From the NCBI RefSeq assembly GCF_016195855.1, contig NZ_JACPYU010000022.1, forward strand, positions 118,872 to 182,871: a stretch of DNA of 64,000 nucleotides, given 5' to 3'. A program made the translations under genes and the position numbers. The DNA is from Aquabacterium sp. (GTDB lineage Bacteria; Pseudomonadota; Gammaproteobacteria; Burkholderiales; Burkholderiaceae_C). Under the pieces are notes generated by a model. The model was given only the letters and a program-made list of their open reading frames with translations. It was not told the origin of the DNA and did not search any database. Of the stretch, positions 25,819 to 35,615 are shown piece by piece (within the stretch, counting starts at the first letter, position 1; every line of letters starts with the position of its first letter).

Positions 25819-25923
25819 AACCCTTTGGGGTACACCCCCTTGTTTAGGGGTTATTCCTCGCCCGCGATTTGATCCGTCGTAGGAATATGTGACTTGTGTC
25901 CCAGTTCAACGAAGGAGAACCGA

Positions 25924-26211
25924 ATGACACAGCGCGTACTTCACGCTGCCCAGATTCTGTGGCCTGCTTTTCTGATTGCAGGCGTTCTAGAGATGGTGGT
26001 GTTCTCGTGGGTCGATCCCACGCAGTTGCGGATCGGCCAGTGGCAACCTGATGCCCAGACGACCTACAGCCTCGCCTTTTTTGTGTTCTGGGGTTTGGTG
26101 ACACTGTCATCGCTGCTCAGCCACTGGATGATGAAGGTGTCGGACTCCCCGGCTCATGCGCGCAGAGTGCGCCGCCATGCACGTCGCCAGCAGGTTCACA
26201 ACCACGCTTGA
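25924..26211 (+). CDS. small membrane protein of the cco region, unknown
   Basis: Protein of 95 residues with two hydrophobic helices (about 10-27 and 50-67) and a basic, His-rich tail (ARRVRRHARRQQVHNHA). ATG 25924 follows GAAGGAGAACCG. No family is recognised with certainty. It lies between ccoH and the convergent fnr gene and ends at a strong terminator, so it may be the last gene of a ccoG-ccoH transcript. Confidence 0.7.
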   Translation: MTQRVLHAAQILWPAFLIAGVLEMVVFSWVDPTQLRIGQWQPDAQTTYSLAFFVFWGLVTLSSLLSHWMMKVSDSPAHARRVRRHARRQQVHNHA

Positions 26212-26219
26212 ATGAAAAA

Positions 26220-26242
26220 GGCCCGCTTGACGCGGGCCTTTG
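26220..26242 (+). terminator. intrinsic terminator, possibly bidirectional
   Basis: GGCCCGC (26220-26226), loop TTGAC, GCGGGCC (26232-26238), then TTTGT; A-rich DNA on the left gives a weak T-run on the minus strand for fnr as well. Confidence 0.85.
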
Positions 26243-26267
26243 TATTTCCTGGCGATGACCGAGCCAA

Positions 26268-26984
26268 TCAGCAGCGCACGCTGTTGACCAGGGCGCGCAA
26301 GCCTGCTTCATCCGTGATGCGGATGTCGCGTTGCTTGACTTCCAGCAGACCTTCTTCCTGGAACTTGGAGAAGGTGCGGCTGACTGTTTCCAGCTTCAGC
26401 CCCAGGTAGCTGCCGATTTCCTCGCGCGTCATGCGCAGGACCAGGGCAGAGGCCGAAAAGCCCCGTGCGTGCAGGCGCTGCGTCAGGTTCAGCAGGAAGG
26501 CCGCCAGGCGTTCCTCTGCGCGCATGCTGCCCAGCAGCAGCATCACGCCGTGGTCGCGCACGATTTCGCGGCTCATGATCTTGTGGAACTGGTGCTGCAA
26601 GTCCGAGAACTCGCGCGACAGGTCTTCCAGCTGCGAGTAGGGGATCACGCAGACCTGAGAGTCTTCCAGCGCAATGGCATCGCAAGCGTGGCGGTCCGTG
26701 CTGATGCCGTCCAGGCCAAGCAACTCGCCGGCCATCTGGAACCCTGTGACCTGATCGCGCCCATCTTCAGAGGACACGCGGGTCTTGAAGAAGCCGGTAC
26801 GCACGGCATAAACAGAGCGGAAGGGGTCGCCCGTATGGAACAGGGCGTCTCCTCGCTTGACTGTCTTGCGTGTGGCCACCAGGGAGTCGAGGTGCGACAG
26901 TTGAGGCTGCGACAGGCCGACAGGCAGGCACAGCTCGCGCAGGTTACAACTTGAACAGGCTACTTTGAATGTGTCGTATTTCAT
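26268..26984 (-). CDS. fnr: oxygen-sensing FNR-family transcription regulator
   Basis: Protein of 238 residues. N-terminal Cys10, Cys13 and Cys19 (CSSCNLRELC) with a fourth Cys near 112 (SQVCVIP) form the 4Fe-4S cluster of true FNR. A cyclic-nucleotide-like beta roll follows and the HTH is TREEIGSYLGLKLETVSRTF. It activates low-oxygen genes at TTGAT-N4-ATCAA sites. ATG 26984 is chosen because the Cys cluster begins there and the upstream extension is unsupported. It faces hemN over an FNR box and is next to the cco genes it likely controls. Confidence 0.95.
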   Translation of the reverse strand: MKYDTFKVACSSCNLRELCLPVGLSQPQLSHLDSLVATRKTVKRGDALFHTGDPFRSVYAVRTGFFKTRVSSEDGRDQVTGFQMAGELLGLDGISTDRHACDAIALEDSQVCVIPYSQLEDLSREFSDLQHQFHKIMSREIVRDHGVMLLLGSMRAEERLAAFLLNLTQRLHARGFSASALVLRMTREEIGSYLGLKLETVSRTFSKFQEEGLLEVKQRDIRITDEAGLRALVNSVRC

Positions 26985-27129
26985 GGAACAGCCAGACGTG
27001 CCGCCTTGGTCGTGATGACAGGGATGATGGTGGGCGGTCGAGTCAGAAGCGTCTGCGATGGGAAATGTACTGTTCAGCATGAGGAACCTCAAAGGTTGCC
27101 CGATTGTTGCTGCTTCCGTGTCGCCGACC

Positions 27130-27143
27130 TTGAGCCAGATCAA
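27130..27143. promoter_or_regulatory. FNR box between fnr and hemN
   Basis: TTGAGCCAGATCAA matches nine of ten FNR positions. It is 35 bases before hemN ATG 27178 and 145 bases before fnr. At -41.5 for hemN the transcript would begin at the ATG itself, so either hemN is leaderless, starts further down, or the site serves fnr. Confidence 0.6.
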
Positions 27144-27177
27144 CCCAACTGGGCGACAGTTTGGCACAGTCCCCGGC

Positions 27178-28602
27178 ATGAGTGAACCGGCCCTGCTATC
27201 AAATCATGTTGCTCCCGCGATTTCCCGGGAGATGCTGTCTCGCCTGGATGTGAGTGGGCCGCGTTATACGTCCTACCCCACCGCAGACCGCTTCGTGGAG
27301 GCCTATGGCCCTGCGCAATACCTTCAGGCCCTGCAGCAGCGCGTGGAAGGCGGTGGTGCCGTAGGCGGCGCTGCCACACCGCTGTCGATCTACGTGCACA
27401 TTCCGTTTTGCGAGTCGGTCTGTTATTACTGCGCTTGCAACAAGGTTATTACCAAGCACCACGAGCGCGCTATTGAGTATCTGGATGCCCTGCGCACAGA
27501 AATCGAACTGGTGGTGGAGCAACTGGGGCGTGGGCAGGCGGTGTCGCAGTTGCACTTCGGCGGTGGCAGCCCCACCTTCCTGAGCGACGACGAACTGGAA
27601 GGCTTGCTGGCTACCCTGCAGTCCGCGTTCCGTTTTGTGCCGGGCGGCGAGTATTCGATTGAAATCGACCCCCGGACGATCGACGCCTCGCGCCTCAAGC
27701 GCCTGGCTGCCATGGGCTTCAACCGCCTGAGCTTTGGGGTGCAGGATTTTGACCCCGATGTGCAGCACGCTGTGCACCGTGTGCAGCCTTACGAGCAGGT
27801 TGCCGAGTTGATGCATGCGGCACGGGCCGAAGGCTTTGACTCGATCAACATGGACTTGATTTACGGCCTGCCCAAGCAGTCGCTGGAGAGCTTCCAGCGC
27901 ACGCTCAACCAGGTCACCAGCCTGAAGCCCGACCGCGTGGCCCTGTATGCCTACGCCCACTTGCCGCAGCGCTTCAAGCCGCAGCGCCGCATTGACGCGG
28001 CGGCCTTGCCCAAGGCCGAAGACAAGATCGGCATGCTGTCGATGGCCATCAATCACTTTGGTGCGTCCGACTACGACTACATCGGCATGGACCACTTCGC
28101 CTTGCGCAGCGACAGTCTGGCTGTGGCCCGCAGGCAAGGGCGCCTGCACCGCAATTTCCAGGGCTACAGCACCCACCCGGACAGCGACCTCATTGGCTTG
28201 GGCGTGTCGGCGATTGGTCGCGTAGGTGCGCATTACTGCCAGAGCGCCAAGACGCTGGACGAGTACTACGACGCCCTGCGTCGGCGCGAGTTGCCGATCG
28301 TGCGCGGCCTCATGTTGTCCCGAGATGACCTGGTTCGCCGCGCGGTGATCATGGCCGTCATGTGCCAGGGGCGTGTGGACATTGAGTCCATCGAGCTCGC
28401 CTACCTGATCGATTTCAGGCAATACTTCGCAGCTGAATTGCGTCAACTGGAGCCGCTCGTGGAGTCGGGGTTGGTGCAACTGGAGTCTGACGGTGTTCGG
28501 GTTACAGCCTTGGGCTGGTATTTTGTGCGGGCGATTGCCATGGTGTTCGACAGGCACCTGCAGGCTGACAAGACGGTCGAGCGCTTCTCGCGCATCATCT
28601 GA
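27178..28602 (+). CDS. hemN: oxygen-independent coproporphyrinogen III oxidase
   Basis: Protein of 474 residues. The radical-SAM motif CESVCYYCAC (Cys78, Cys82, Cys85, Cys87; CX3CX2CXC) is the HemN form, and GPRYTSYPTADRF and GGGSPTFL are diagnostic. It makes protoporphyrinogen IX without oxygen, for haem of cbb3 oxidase at low oxygen. ATG 27178 has no ribosome site; ATG 27232 is an alternative. The FNR box and the neighbour fnr support microaerobic control. Confidence 0.94.
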   Translation: MSEPALLSNHVAPAISREMLSRLDVSGPRYTSYPTADRFVEAYGPAQYLQALQQRVEGGGAVGGAATPLSIYVHIPFCESVCYYCACNKVITKHHERAIEYLDALRTEIELVVEQLGRGQAVSQLHFGGGSPTFLSDDELEGLLATLQSAFRFVPGGEYSIEIDPRTIDASRLKRLAAMGFNRLSFGVQDFDPDVQHAVHRVQPYEQVAELMHAARAEGFDSINMDLIYGLPKQSLESFQRTLNQVTSLKPDRVALYAYAHLPQRFKPQRRIDAAALPKAEDKIGMLSMAINHFGASDYDYIGMDHFALRSDSLAVARRQGRLHRNFQGYSTHPDSDLIGLGVSAIGRVGAHYCQSAKTLDEYYDALRRRELPIVRGLMLSRDDLVRRAVIMAVMCQGRVDIESIELAYLIDFRQYFAAELRQLEPLVESGLVQLESDGVRVTALGWYFVRAIAMVFDRHLQADKTVERFSRII

Positions 28603-28626
28603 CCGTTTGCACAAGAAGGGCTGGGC

Positions 28627-29466
28627 ATGCTGTCCAGCTTGATGCTCACCGCATTCCTCATGGGCTTGGGTGGCGTGCCGCATTGCGCCGCCATGTGCGG
28701 TGCCGCGTGTGCCGCCTTGCTGCCCAATGGGGTGCCTTGGCTCAGCCTGCTTGGCCGCTGCGTGGGCTACGCCTTGCTCGGGGCTATCGCTGCAGTGGGC
28801 TTTGGTGCGGCCGCACAATGGGGGCGTCAGGTCTCCTTTCTTCAACCTCTGTGGATCATGGCCCAGGCGCTGGCGCTGCTGTTGGGCTTGTGGTTGCTGT
28901 GGTCCGGCGCCATGCCCCGTCAGCTGGATGCGCTGGGGCAGGACGCCTACCGCGCTTTGCGTGCGCGCTTGAACGCCACGCCGGCGTTCCGTGACGGGGG
29001 AGCTTTGCGTGCGCTGTGGCCGTTTGTGGCAGGCATGGCCTGGGCCATGTTGCCTTGCGGCCTGCTGTACGCAGCCGTGATGGTGGCCGCCTTGGCGCCC
29101 GACGCCTTGGGGGGCGGCCTGGTGATGCTGGCGTTCGCCGTGCCCGGCGCTTTCGGGGTGTGGGGCGCACCTGAGATCTTGCGACGTCTGGCGCGCATGG
29201 GGCGGCGTGCGGATGGGCATTCTCCGGCGGCTTCGGTGCAGGGTGATGCGGCCACGATCGTGCCGGTGTTGTGGCTGAGGTCCGAGCGCTCGAATGGTGG
29301 CGCCGGTGATCGGGCTTGCGCATCCGCGGTGGCCTCGGGCGATGCGGCAGGTGCCTCGTTTGACCCACGATGGGCTGTTCGTGTCTCGGGTTTGATGCTG
29401 GCGGGCATGTCCGCATGGGCGCTCTACCATCAGGTCATGGACCAGTGGCGCGCGTGGTGTGCCTGA
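28627..29466 (+). CDS. TauE/SafE-like (UreH/DsbD-type) membrane protein
   Basis: Protein of 279 residues with about six membrane helices. The motif GVPHCAAMCGAACAAL near 17-32 and the later AMLPCGLLYAAV near 140-151 place it in the UreH-like transporter family found next to cbb3 assembly genes, where copper or thiol handling is suspected. A long hydrophilic insert of about 60 residues (MGRRADGHSPAASVQ to AGASFDP) precedes the last helix. It lies 24 bases after hemN, so co-transcription is likely. Confidence 0.82.
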   Translation: MLSSLMLTAFLMGLGGVPHCAAMCGAACAALLPNGVPWLSLLGRCVGYALLGAIAAVGFGAAAQWGRQVSFLQPLWIMAQALALLLGLWLLWSGAMPRQLDALGQDAYRALRARLNATPAFRDGGALRALWPFVAGMAWAMLPCGLLYAAVMVAALAPDALGGGLVMLAFAVPGAFGVWGAPEILRRLARMGRRADGHSPAASVQGDAATIVPVLWLRSERSNGGAGDRACASAVASGDAAGASFDPRWAVRVSGLMLAGMSAWALYHQVMDQWRAWCA

Positions 29467-29563
29467 TCTTGCGCAAGGTCCGCGAGGCTAATTGGCAACC
29501 TATACCGGTAATCCCCAGGTCCCATTGCGTGCTGATTGAATTCGCTCGCGTAGAATTGTTTCC

Positions 29564-29592
29564 ACGCTGCCGATATCCATGGCAGCGTTTTT
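29564..29592 (+). terminator. hairpin with T-run before icd
   Basis: ACGCTGCC (29564-29571), loop GATATCCAT, GGCAGCGT (29581-29588) and TTTTT form an intrinsic terminator shape. It may end the hemN-TauE transcript or act as an attenuator or 5' hairpin of icd, whose ATG is 30 bases on. A TAGAAT just upstream (29551-29556) could be an icd -10. Confidence 0.6.
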
Positions 29593-29622
29593 CACGGAAA
29601 CGCCAAACGCGGAGACCACAAC

Positions 29623-30876
<1,254 letters not shown>

Positions 30877-30892
30877 GCCTGAGGGCTGCATG

Positions 30893-30924
30893 AAAAAAGC
30901 CCGCTCATCGAGCGGGCTTTTTTG
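30893..30924. terminator. bidirectional terminator between icd and csp
   Basis: AAAAAAGCCCGCTC, loop ATC, GAGCGGGCTTTTTT is symmetrical with an A-run before and a T-run after. It serves icd on the plus strand and the cold-shock gene on the minus strand. Confidence 0.93.
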
Positions 30925-30939
30925 TCTGGTGGCGAGAAC

Positions 30940-31230
30940 TCAGTGAGGCAGGCTCCGTCCGGCACTGCCATGGTCTCGGAAGTGCATGTCGCTCAAAGCA
31001 TCCGGGGTCGCGTCGGCGATGGCGCCATCGACTTGCTGGATGTTTTGCGCAAGCATGCCTTTCGGGCCGGCTATCAGGTCATACCTGACCTTGGAGCCTT
31101 GCTTGAGTGTTCGGAATCCATCCATTTGAATGGCCGAAAAATGAGCGAAGACATCGCCTCCGCCTTGATCAGGTTCGATGAAGCCAAACCCTTTGGCGTC
31201 GTTGAACCATTTGACAGTGCCTGTGGCCAT
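30940..31230 (-). CDS. cold-shock protein with C-terminal tail
   Basis: Protein of 96 residues. Residues 1-66 are a full cold-shock domain with RNP1 KGFGFIEPD and RNP2 DVFAHFSAI. About 30 further residues ([18 protein letters not shown] and a short end) extend past the usual 67-70. The tail is not a second domain. It binds single-stranded RNA or DNA as a chaperone. A stop loss in an ancestor could explain the tail. Confidence 0.9.
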   Translation of the reverse strand: MATGTVKWFNDAKGFGFIEPDQGGGDVFAHFSAIQMDGFRTLKQGSKVRYDLIAGPKGMLAQNIQQVDGAIADATPDALSDMHFRDHGSAGRSLPH

Positions 31231-31320
31231 ACTGCCCCTCCTACGTTAATTTGTTGTCATTTTCCGAGTGCTGGAAGGGCCTGTCAAGTGTTGCGGCGCA
31301 CCAAAATGATTGCCAAATGT

Positions 31321-31335
31321 GCGCAAATTTTGCGC
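31321..31335. repeat. 15-bp palindrome GCGCAAA-T-TTTGCGC
   Basis: A perfect inverted repeat with one central base in the csp-clpS gap, about 90 bases before the csp ATG. It may be an operator or a leader hairpin; no family of regulators is evident. Confidence 0.6.
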
Positions 31336-31453
31336 TTTGTGAAAAATGATCGCCGCACATTCCGGGTCGGGTACTCGTCACAAGTCGCACGAAGCTTGCT
31401 AGTTGATGGCATGGTCTCGAAAATAGTCTTGTGTCTGCCGTGAATTTCCTACC

Positions 31454-31479
31454 CTTGAACTGGGGTCGGACACCCCAAC
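31454..31479 (+). promoter_or_regulatory. sigma-32-type heat-shock promoter of clpS-clpA
   Basis: CTTGAA (31454-31459), 13 bases, CCCCAAC (31473-31479) fits the sigma-32 pattern CTTGAAA-N(11-16)-CCCATnT. It lies 43 bases before clpS ATG, and ClpA is a known heat-shock protein in E. coli. Confidence 0.65.
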
Positions 31480-31521
31480 ATCACATGACATGATCGCGGA
31501 CCGTCTCGTAGAATCATTTTC

Positions 31522-31875
31522 ATGACAAATCCGTTTCCCGCTCGGTCGTCCGCGACGCCAAAAGGCCCTCCAGAGGATGGGCAAGGAGCCGCTGTCGTCG
31601 AGAAAGAAGAGTTGGCACTGGAGCCTCCCAAGCTTTTTCAAGTGGTCATGCTTAATGACGATTTCACGCCAATGGAGTTTGTTGTCCTTGTATTGCAGGA
31701 GCATTTCCGGCACGACATCGAATCGGCAACGCAAATCATGCTAAAAATCCACCACGAAGGTCGTGGTGTGTGCGGGGTCTACACCAAAGACGTCGCGGCC
31801 ACCAAGGTCGAACTCGTTCTTGCCGCCGCCCGCCAAGCCGGGCACCCCCTGCAGTGCATTCTGGAGACCGCATGA
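31522..31875 (+). CDS. clpS: ClpA/ClpP adaptor protein ClpS
   Basis: Protein of 117 residues. The core [20 protein letters not shown], the HxxG-type loop [18 protein letters not shown] and the C-terminal helix are typical. ClpS delivers N-end-rule substrates to ClpAP. A poorly conserved 35-residue N-terminal tail is normal for the family. Its stop overlaps the clpA start by four bases. Confidence 0.96.
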   Translation: MTNPFPARSSATPKGPPEDGQGAAVVEKEELALEPPKLFQVVMLNDDFTPMEFVVLVLQEHFRHDIESATQIMLKIHHEGRGVCGVYTKDVAATKVELVLAAARQAGHPLQCILETA

Positions 31876-34190
31876 TTGCGCAAGAGTTGGAAGTGAGTTT
31901 GCACATGGCCTTCGTCGAGGCCCGTCAGCAACGCCATGAGTTCATCACCGTGGAACACCTGTTGCTGGCCTTGACAGACAACCCCTCTGCTTCCGAGGTG
32001 TTGAAGGCCTGCGCCGCCAATCTGGATGAGCTGCGCAAGAACCTGGACCAGTTCGTCAGGGACAACACCCCGACGGTTGGTGGTACCGATGAGGTCGATA
32101 CGCAGCCCACCTTGGGCTTCCAGCGTGTGATCCAGCGCGCCATCATGCACGTCCAGTCCTCCGGTAGCGGCAAGAAGGAAGTGACCGGCGCCAATGTGCT
32201 GGTCGCGATCTTCGGTGAGAAGGACTCCCACGCGGTCTACTACCTGCACCAGCAGGGCGTGACCCGTCTGGATGTGGTGAACTTCATTGCACACGGCATC
32301 CGCAAGGCAGATCCCCCTGAGGCTGCGAAGTCTTCCTCCGAGCCTGGCCAGGCGGAAACGGAAAAGGAAGAGGTTGAGGGCAAGGCTTCTCCGCTGGAGC
32401 AGTACACCCAGAACCTCAACCAGATGGCCCGCGATGGCAAGATCGATCCGCTGATCGGTCGTGACTCGGAGGTCGAGCGCGTGATCCAGGTGCTGTGCCG
32501 CCGCCGCAAGAACAACCCGCTGCTGGTGGGTGAGGCTGGCGTGGGCAAGACGGCCATTGCCGAGGGCCTGGCCTGGCGCATCACGCAAAACGATGTGCCC
32601 GATGTGCTGGCCGACGCCGAGGTCTATGCCCTCGACATGGGCGCGCTGCTGGCTGGTACCAAGTACCGCGGTGACTTCGAGCAGCGCCTGAAGGCCGTGA
32701 TCAAGCAACTCAAGGATCAGCCGGGATCCGTCCTGTTCATCGATGAGATCCATACCTTGATCGGTGCGGGCGCGGCTTCTGGCGGCACGCTGGATGCCAG
32801 CAACCTCCTCAAGCCCGCCTTGAGCTCGGGGCAGCTCAAGTGCATCGGCGCGACCACCTTCACGGAATACCGCGGCATCTTCGAAAAGGATGCGGCGCTG
32901 TCTCGTCGATTCCAGAAGGTGGAAGTGGCCGAGCCTTCGGTTGAGCAGACCATCGAGATCCTCAAGGGATTGAAGTCGCGCTTTGAAGAGCACCACAGCG
33001 TGAAGTACGCCATTGGTGCCCTGCAGGCTGCGGCAGAGTTGTCGGCCAAGTTCATCAATGACCGTCACCTGCCGGACAAGGCGATTGACGTGATTGATGA
33101 GGCGGGTGCCGCGCAACGTATCCTGCCCAAGAGCAAGCAGAAGAAGACCATCACGCGTGCCGAGGTGGAAGAGATCGTGGCGAAGATCGCCCGTGTGCCT
33201 TCCACCAGTGTGTCCAGTGATGATCGCTCCAAGCTGAAGAACCTGGATCGCGACCTCAAGAGCGTGGTGTTCGGGCAGGATGCGGCCATCGATGCGCTGG
33301 CTGCGGCCATCAAGATGGCCCGCTCTGGTCTGGGCAAGCCTGACAAGCCCATTGGCTCTTTCCTGTTCAGTGGCCCTACGGGCGTGGGCAAGACGGAAGT
33401 GGCCAAGCAACTGGCTTACATCCTGGGCATCGAGTTGATCCGCTTCGACATGTCAGAGTACATGGAGCGCCACGCGGTGAGCCGCCTCATCGGTGCGCCT
33501 CCGGGTTATGTTGGCTTCGACCAAGGTGGCCTGCTGACCGAGGCGATCTCCAAGAAGCCGCATGCTGTGCTGCTGCTGGATGAAATTGAAAAGGCTCACC
33601 CGGACGTCTTCAATATCCTGCTGCAGGTCATGGACCATGGCACGCTGACGGACAACAACGGTCGCAAGGCTGACTTCCGCAATGTCATGATCATCATGAC
33701 GACCAATGCAGGTGCCGAAACGCTGCAGAAGGCTTCGATCGGGTTCACGAACCCGCGCGAACTGGGTGACGAGATGGCCGACATCAAGCGGCAGTTCACG
33801 CCGGAGTTCCGCAACCGCCTGGACGCGATCGTGGGCTTCAAGTCGCTGGATGAAGACATCATCATGCGGGTGGTCGACAAATTCCTGCTGCAACTGGAAG
33901 GCCAGTTGGGTGAGAAGAAGGTCGAGGTCACCTTCACCGATGCATTGCGTCGTTACCTGGCCAAGCGTGGGTTCGATCCGCTCATGGGTGCACGTCCGAT
34001 GCAGCGCCTGATCCAGGACACGATCCGTCGTGCGCTGGCTGACGAGTTGCTGTTTGGCAGCCTTGTGGACGGCGGCCGCCTGACGGTGGACGTGGTCGAC
34101 AACGAGAAGGGCGAGCCTGAAGTCAAGCTCGATATCCAGCCCAACAAGAAGAGCGACAAGACCAAGCCCGAGGCGGCCACGGCCGAGTAA
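31872..34190 (+). CDS. clpA: ATP-dependent Clp protease ATP-binding subunit ClpA
   Basis: Protein of 772 residues. Clp-N repeats, then two AAA+ modules: GEAGVGKT with [10 protein letters not shown] and [13 protein letters not shown] with [15 protein letters not shown]. It unfolds substrates for ClpP and takes N-end-rule substrates from ClpS. It starts at ATG 31872, overlapping clpS by four bases, and ends before a strong terminator. A Lys-rich C-terminal tail closes the protein. Confidence 0.97.
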   Translation: MIAQELEVSLHMAFVEARQQRHEFITVEHLLLALTDNPSASEVLKACAANLDELRKNLDQFVRDNTPTVGGTDEVDTQPTLGFQRVIQRAIMHVQSSGSGKKEVTGANVLVAIFGEKDSHAVYYLHQQGVTRLDVVNFIAHGIRKADPPEAAKSSSEPGQAETEKEEVEGKASPLEQYTQNLNQMARDGKIDPLIGRDSEVERVIQVLCRRRKNNPLLVGEAGVGKTAIAEGLAWRITQNDVPDVLADAEVYALDMGALLAGTKYRGDFEQRLKAVIKQLKDQPGSVLFIDEIHTLIGAGAASGGTLDASNLLKPALSSGQLKCIGATTFTEYRGIFEKDAALSRRFQKVEVAEPSVEQTIEILKGLKSRFEEHHSVKYAIGALQAAAELSAKFINDRHLPDKAIDVIDEAGAAQRILPKSKQKKTITRAEVEEIVAKIARVPSTSVSSDDRSKLKNLDRDLKSVVFGQDAAIDALAAAIKMARSGLGKPDKPIGSFLFSGPTGVGKTEVAKQLAYILGIELIRFDMSEYMERHAVSRLIGAPPGYVGFDQGGLLTEAISKKPHAVLLLDEIEKAHPDVFNILLQVMDHGTLTDNNGRKADFRNVMIIMTTNAGAETLQKASIGFTNPRELGDEMADIKRQFTPEFRNRLDAIVGFKSLDEDIIMRVVDKFLLQLEGQLGEKKVEVTFTDALRRYLAKRGFDPLMGARPMQRLIQDTIRRALADELLFGSLVDGGRLTVDVVDNEKGEPEVKLDIQPNKKSDKTKPEAATAE

Positions 34191-34213
34191 GCGGGGTTTG
34201 CTGCTCCAGGAAA

Positions 34214-34244
34214 TTGACCGGCTGATCGCCGGTCAATTTTTTTT
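34214..34244 (+). terminator. intrinsic terminator after clpA
   Basis: TTGACCGGC (34214-34222), loop TGATC, GCCGGTCAA (34228-34236), followed by eight T's. Confidence 0.95.
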
Positions 34245-34286
34245 GGTGGGTACGAAAAGATTCTGATACTGCGCCAGGGCAGTGGC

Positions 34287-34318
34287 CAGGCAATCAGGCA
34301 ATCAGGTACTCAGGCGAT
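34287..34318. repeat. four 8-bp tandem units across the lpxH stop
   Basis: CAGGCAAT, CAGGCAAT, CAGGTACT and CAGGCGAT follow each other, then CAG. The last unit overlaps the lpxH stop codon. The period is not a multiple of three, so slippage would alter the last codons. Confidence 0.7.
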
Positions 34319-35107
34319 CAGTGAGAGGCGTTGGAGGCCGTTCCTGGTCAAGCGCAGAACCTCGGCACGGGCGTGCCCATGGTCCAGATCCCAGTCGCTC
34401 AATACATGGCGCATGACACCTGCGGGGCCGAATGCCTGGTCACCCGGGCGGTGCGTGTGGCCGTGGATCAGCGCCGTGGCGCCTGCAGCCTGCATCCATT
34501 GCGTTGCGCTGGCTTCATCCACGTCGGCCCAGTTCTCGGGCGCTTGTGCATGCTGGTGCATCTGGCTGGCTTCGCGCATTTGTCGCGCTTGCGCCAGGCG
34601 CGCCTCCAGCGGGTGAGCCAGGAAGGCGTTCTGCCATTGGGGGTGGCGAACCTGCGCGCGGAACTTCAAATAGGCCTGATCGGACAGGCACAACTCGTCG
34701 CCGTGGATCAGCAACATGGACTGGCCAAAGGCGTGCAGTACCGTCGGGTCATGGAGCTTGTGTGCGTGGCAAGCCGCGAGCATGGCGTCGCCCAGCAGGA
34801 AGTCCCGGTTGCCCACCATGATGGCCAGGTGCAGGCGTGAACCCGCTTGGGCAAGGAACTCGACGCAGGCTGCCTCGTAGGGCTGGCTGCGCATGTCATC
34901 GCCCACCCAGGCTTCGAACACATCGCCAAGCATGAACACCGCATCAGCCGGGGTGCTGGCCAGATAGTCGGCCAGCGCGCGGGTGGTGCGCGGCAAGCCT
35001 TCGTGCAGGTGCAGGTCGGATATGAAATCAATACACCGCCACGAGGGCGGTGCATGGAAGGTGTCCGAGGGTGGAAAGGGGGGCATGGCCCCCTTCACAT
35101 CAGGCAT
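34310..35107 (-). CDS. lpxH: UDP-2,3-diacylglucosamine hydrolase LpxH
   Basis: Protein of 265 residues, a metallophosphoesterase with the motifs ISDLHL, GDVFEAWVGDD, GNRDFLLGD, HGDELC and HGHTHRPG. It cleaves UDP-2,3-diacylglucosamine to lipid X in lipid A synthesis at the inner membrane. The N-terminal 25 residues are extra compared with E. coli. It lies four bases after ppiB in the same operon. Confidence 0.93.
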   Translation of the reverse strand: MPDVKGAMPPFPPSDTFHAPPSWRCIDFISDLHLHEGLPRTTRALADYLASTPADAVFMLGDVFEAWVGDDMRSQPYEAACVEFLAQAGSRLHLAIMVGNRDFLLGDAMLAACHAHKLHDPTVLHAFGQSMLLIHGDELCLSDQAYLKFRAQVRHPQWQNAFLAHPLEARLAQARQMREASQMHQHAQAPENWADVDEASATQWMQAAGATALIHGHTHRPGDQAFGPAGVMRHVLSDWDLDHGHARAEVLRLTRNGLQRLSLIA

Positions 35108-35111
35108 CGCG

Positions 35112-35612
35112 TCAGATGACGACGGCCTTGTTGATCATCACGTCTTCAAGGGGGACGTCGTCATGGAAACCCTTGCGACCAGTCTTGACCTTTTCGATCT
35201 GATCGACCACGTCGGTGCCAGCCACGACTTTGCCGAAAACGGCATAACCCCAGCCTTGTGGCGACTCGGACTTGAAGTTCAGGAAGTCGTTGTTGGTGGC
35301 GTTGATGAAGAACTGGGCGCTGGCCGAGTGCGGTGCGCTGGTACGGGCCATGGCGATGGTGTACTTGTCGTTCTTCAGGCCATTGTTGGCTTCGTTCTGG
35401 ATTTCGCCCTTGGTGGGCTTTTGCTTCATGCCGGGTTCAAAGCCGCCGCCTTGAACCATGAAGCCCTTGATGACGCGGTGGAACACGGTGCCGTCGTAGT
35501 GGCCGGCGTTCACGTAATCCACGAAGTTGGCCACGGTCAGGGGGGCCTTTTCTTCGTCCAGGTCCAGGCGGATCACGCCTGCGGTGGTGTGCAGTTCAAC
35601 GGTCTTGGTCAT
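35112..35612 (-). CDS. ppiB: cytoplasmic peptidyl-prolyl isomerase, cyclophilin type
   Basis: Protein of 166 residues, with no signal peptide. The cyclophilin core shows [13 protein letters not shown] and [15 protein letters not shown]. It catalyses proline isomerisation in the cytoplasm. It lies three bases after the signal-bearing paralogue, a tandem duplication with divided location. Confidence 0.94.
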   Translation of the reverse strand: MTKTVELHTTAGVIRLDLDEEKAPLTVANFVDYVNAGHYDGTVFHRVIKGFMVQGGGFEPGMKQKPTKGEIQNEANNGLKNDKYTIAMARTSAPHSASAQFFINATNNDFLNFKSESPQGWGYAVFGKVVAGTDVVDQIEKVKTGRKGFHDDVPLEDVMINKAVVI

Positions 35613-35615
35613 GGC

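Larger units (their letters stand above)
31231..31521. promoter_or_regulatory. csp-clpS divergent intergenic region
   Basis: About 290 bases without a gene. It should contain the long csp leader on the minus strand and the clpS promoter on the plus strand. A perfect palindrome lies at 31321-31335 and a sigma-32 promoter at 31454-31479; no ORF is convincing. Confidence 0.6.

Noticed and set aside
25819..25923. FNR box before the small cco-region membrane protein
   Set aside because: Only a TTGATC half site is present with no matching second half.
27199..29430. 743-codon minus-strand frame over hemN and the membrane protein
   Set aside because: Antisense to two recognised genes; composition typical of shadow frames.
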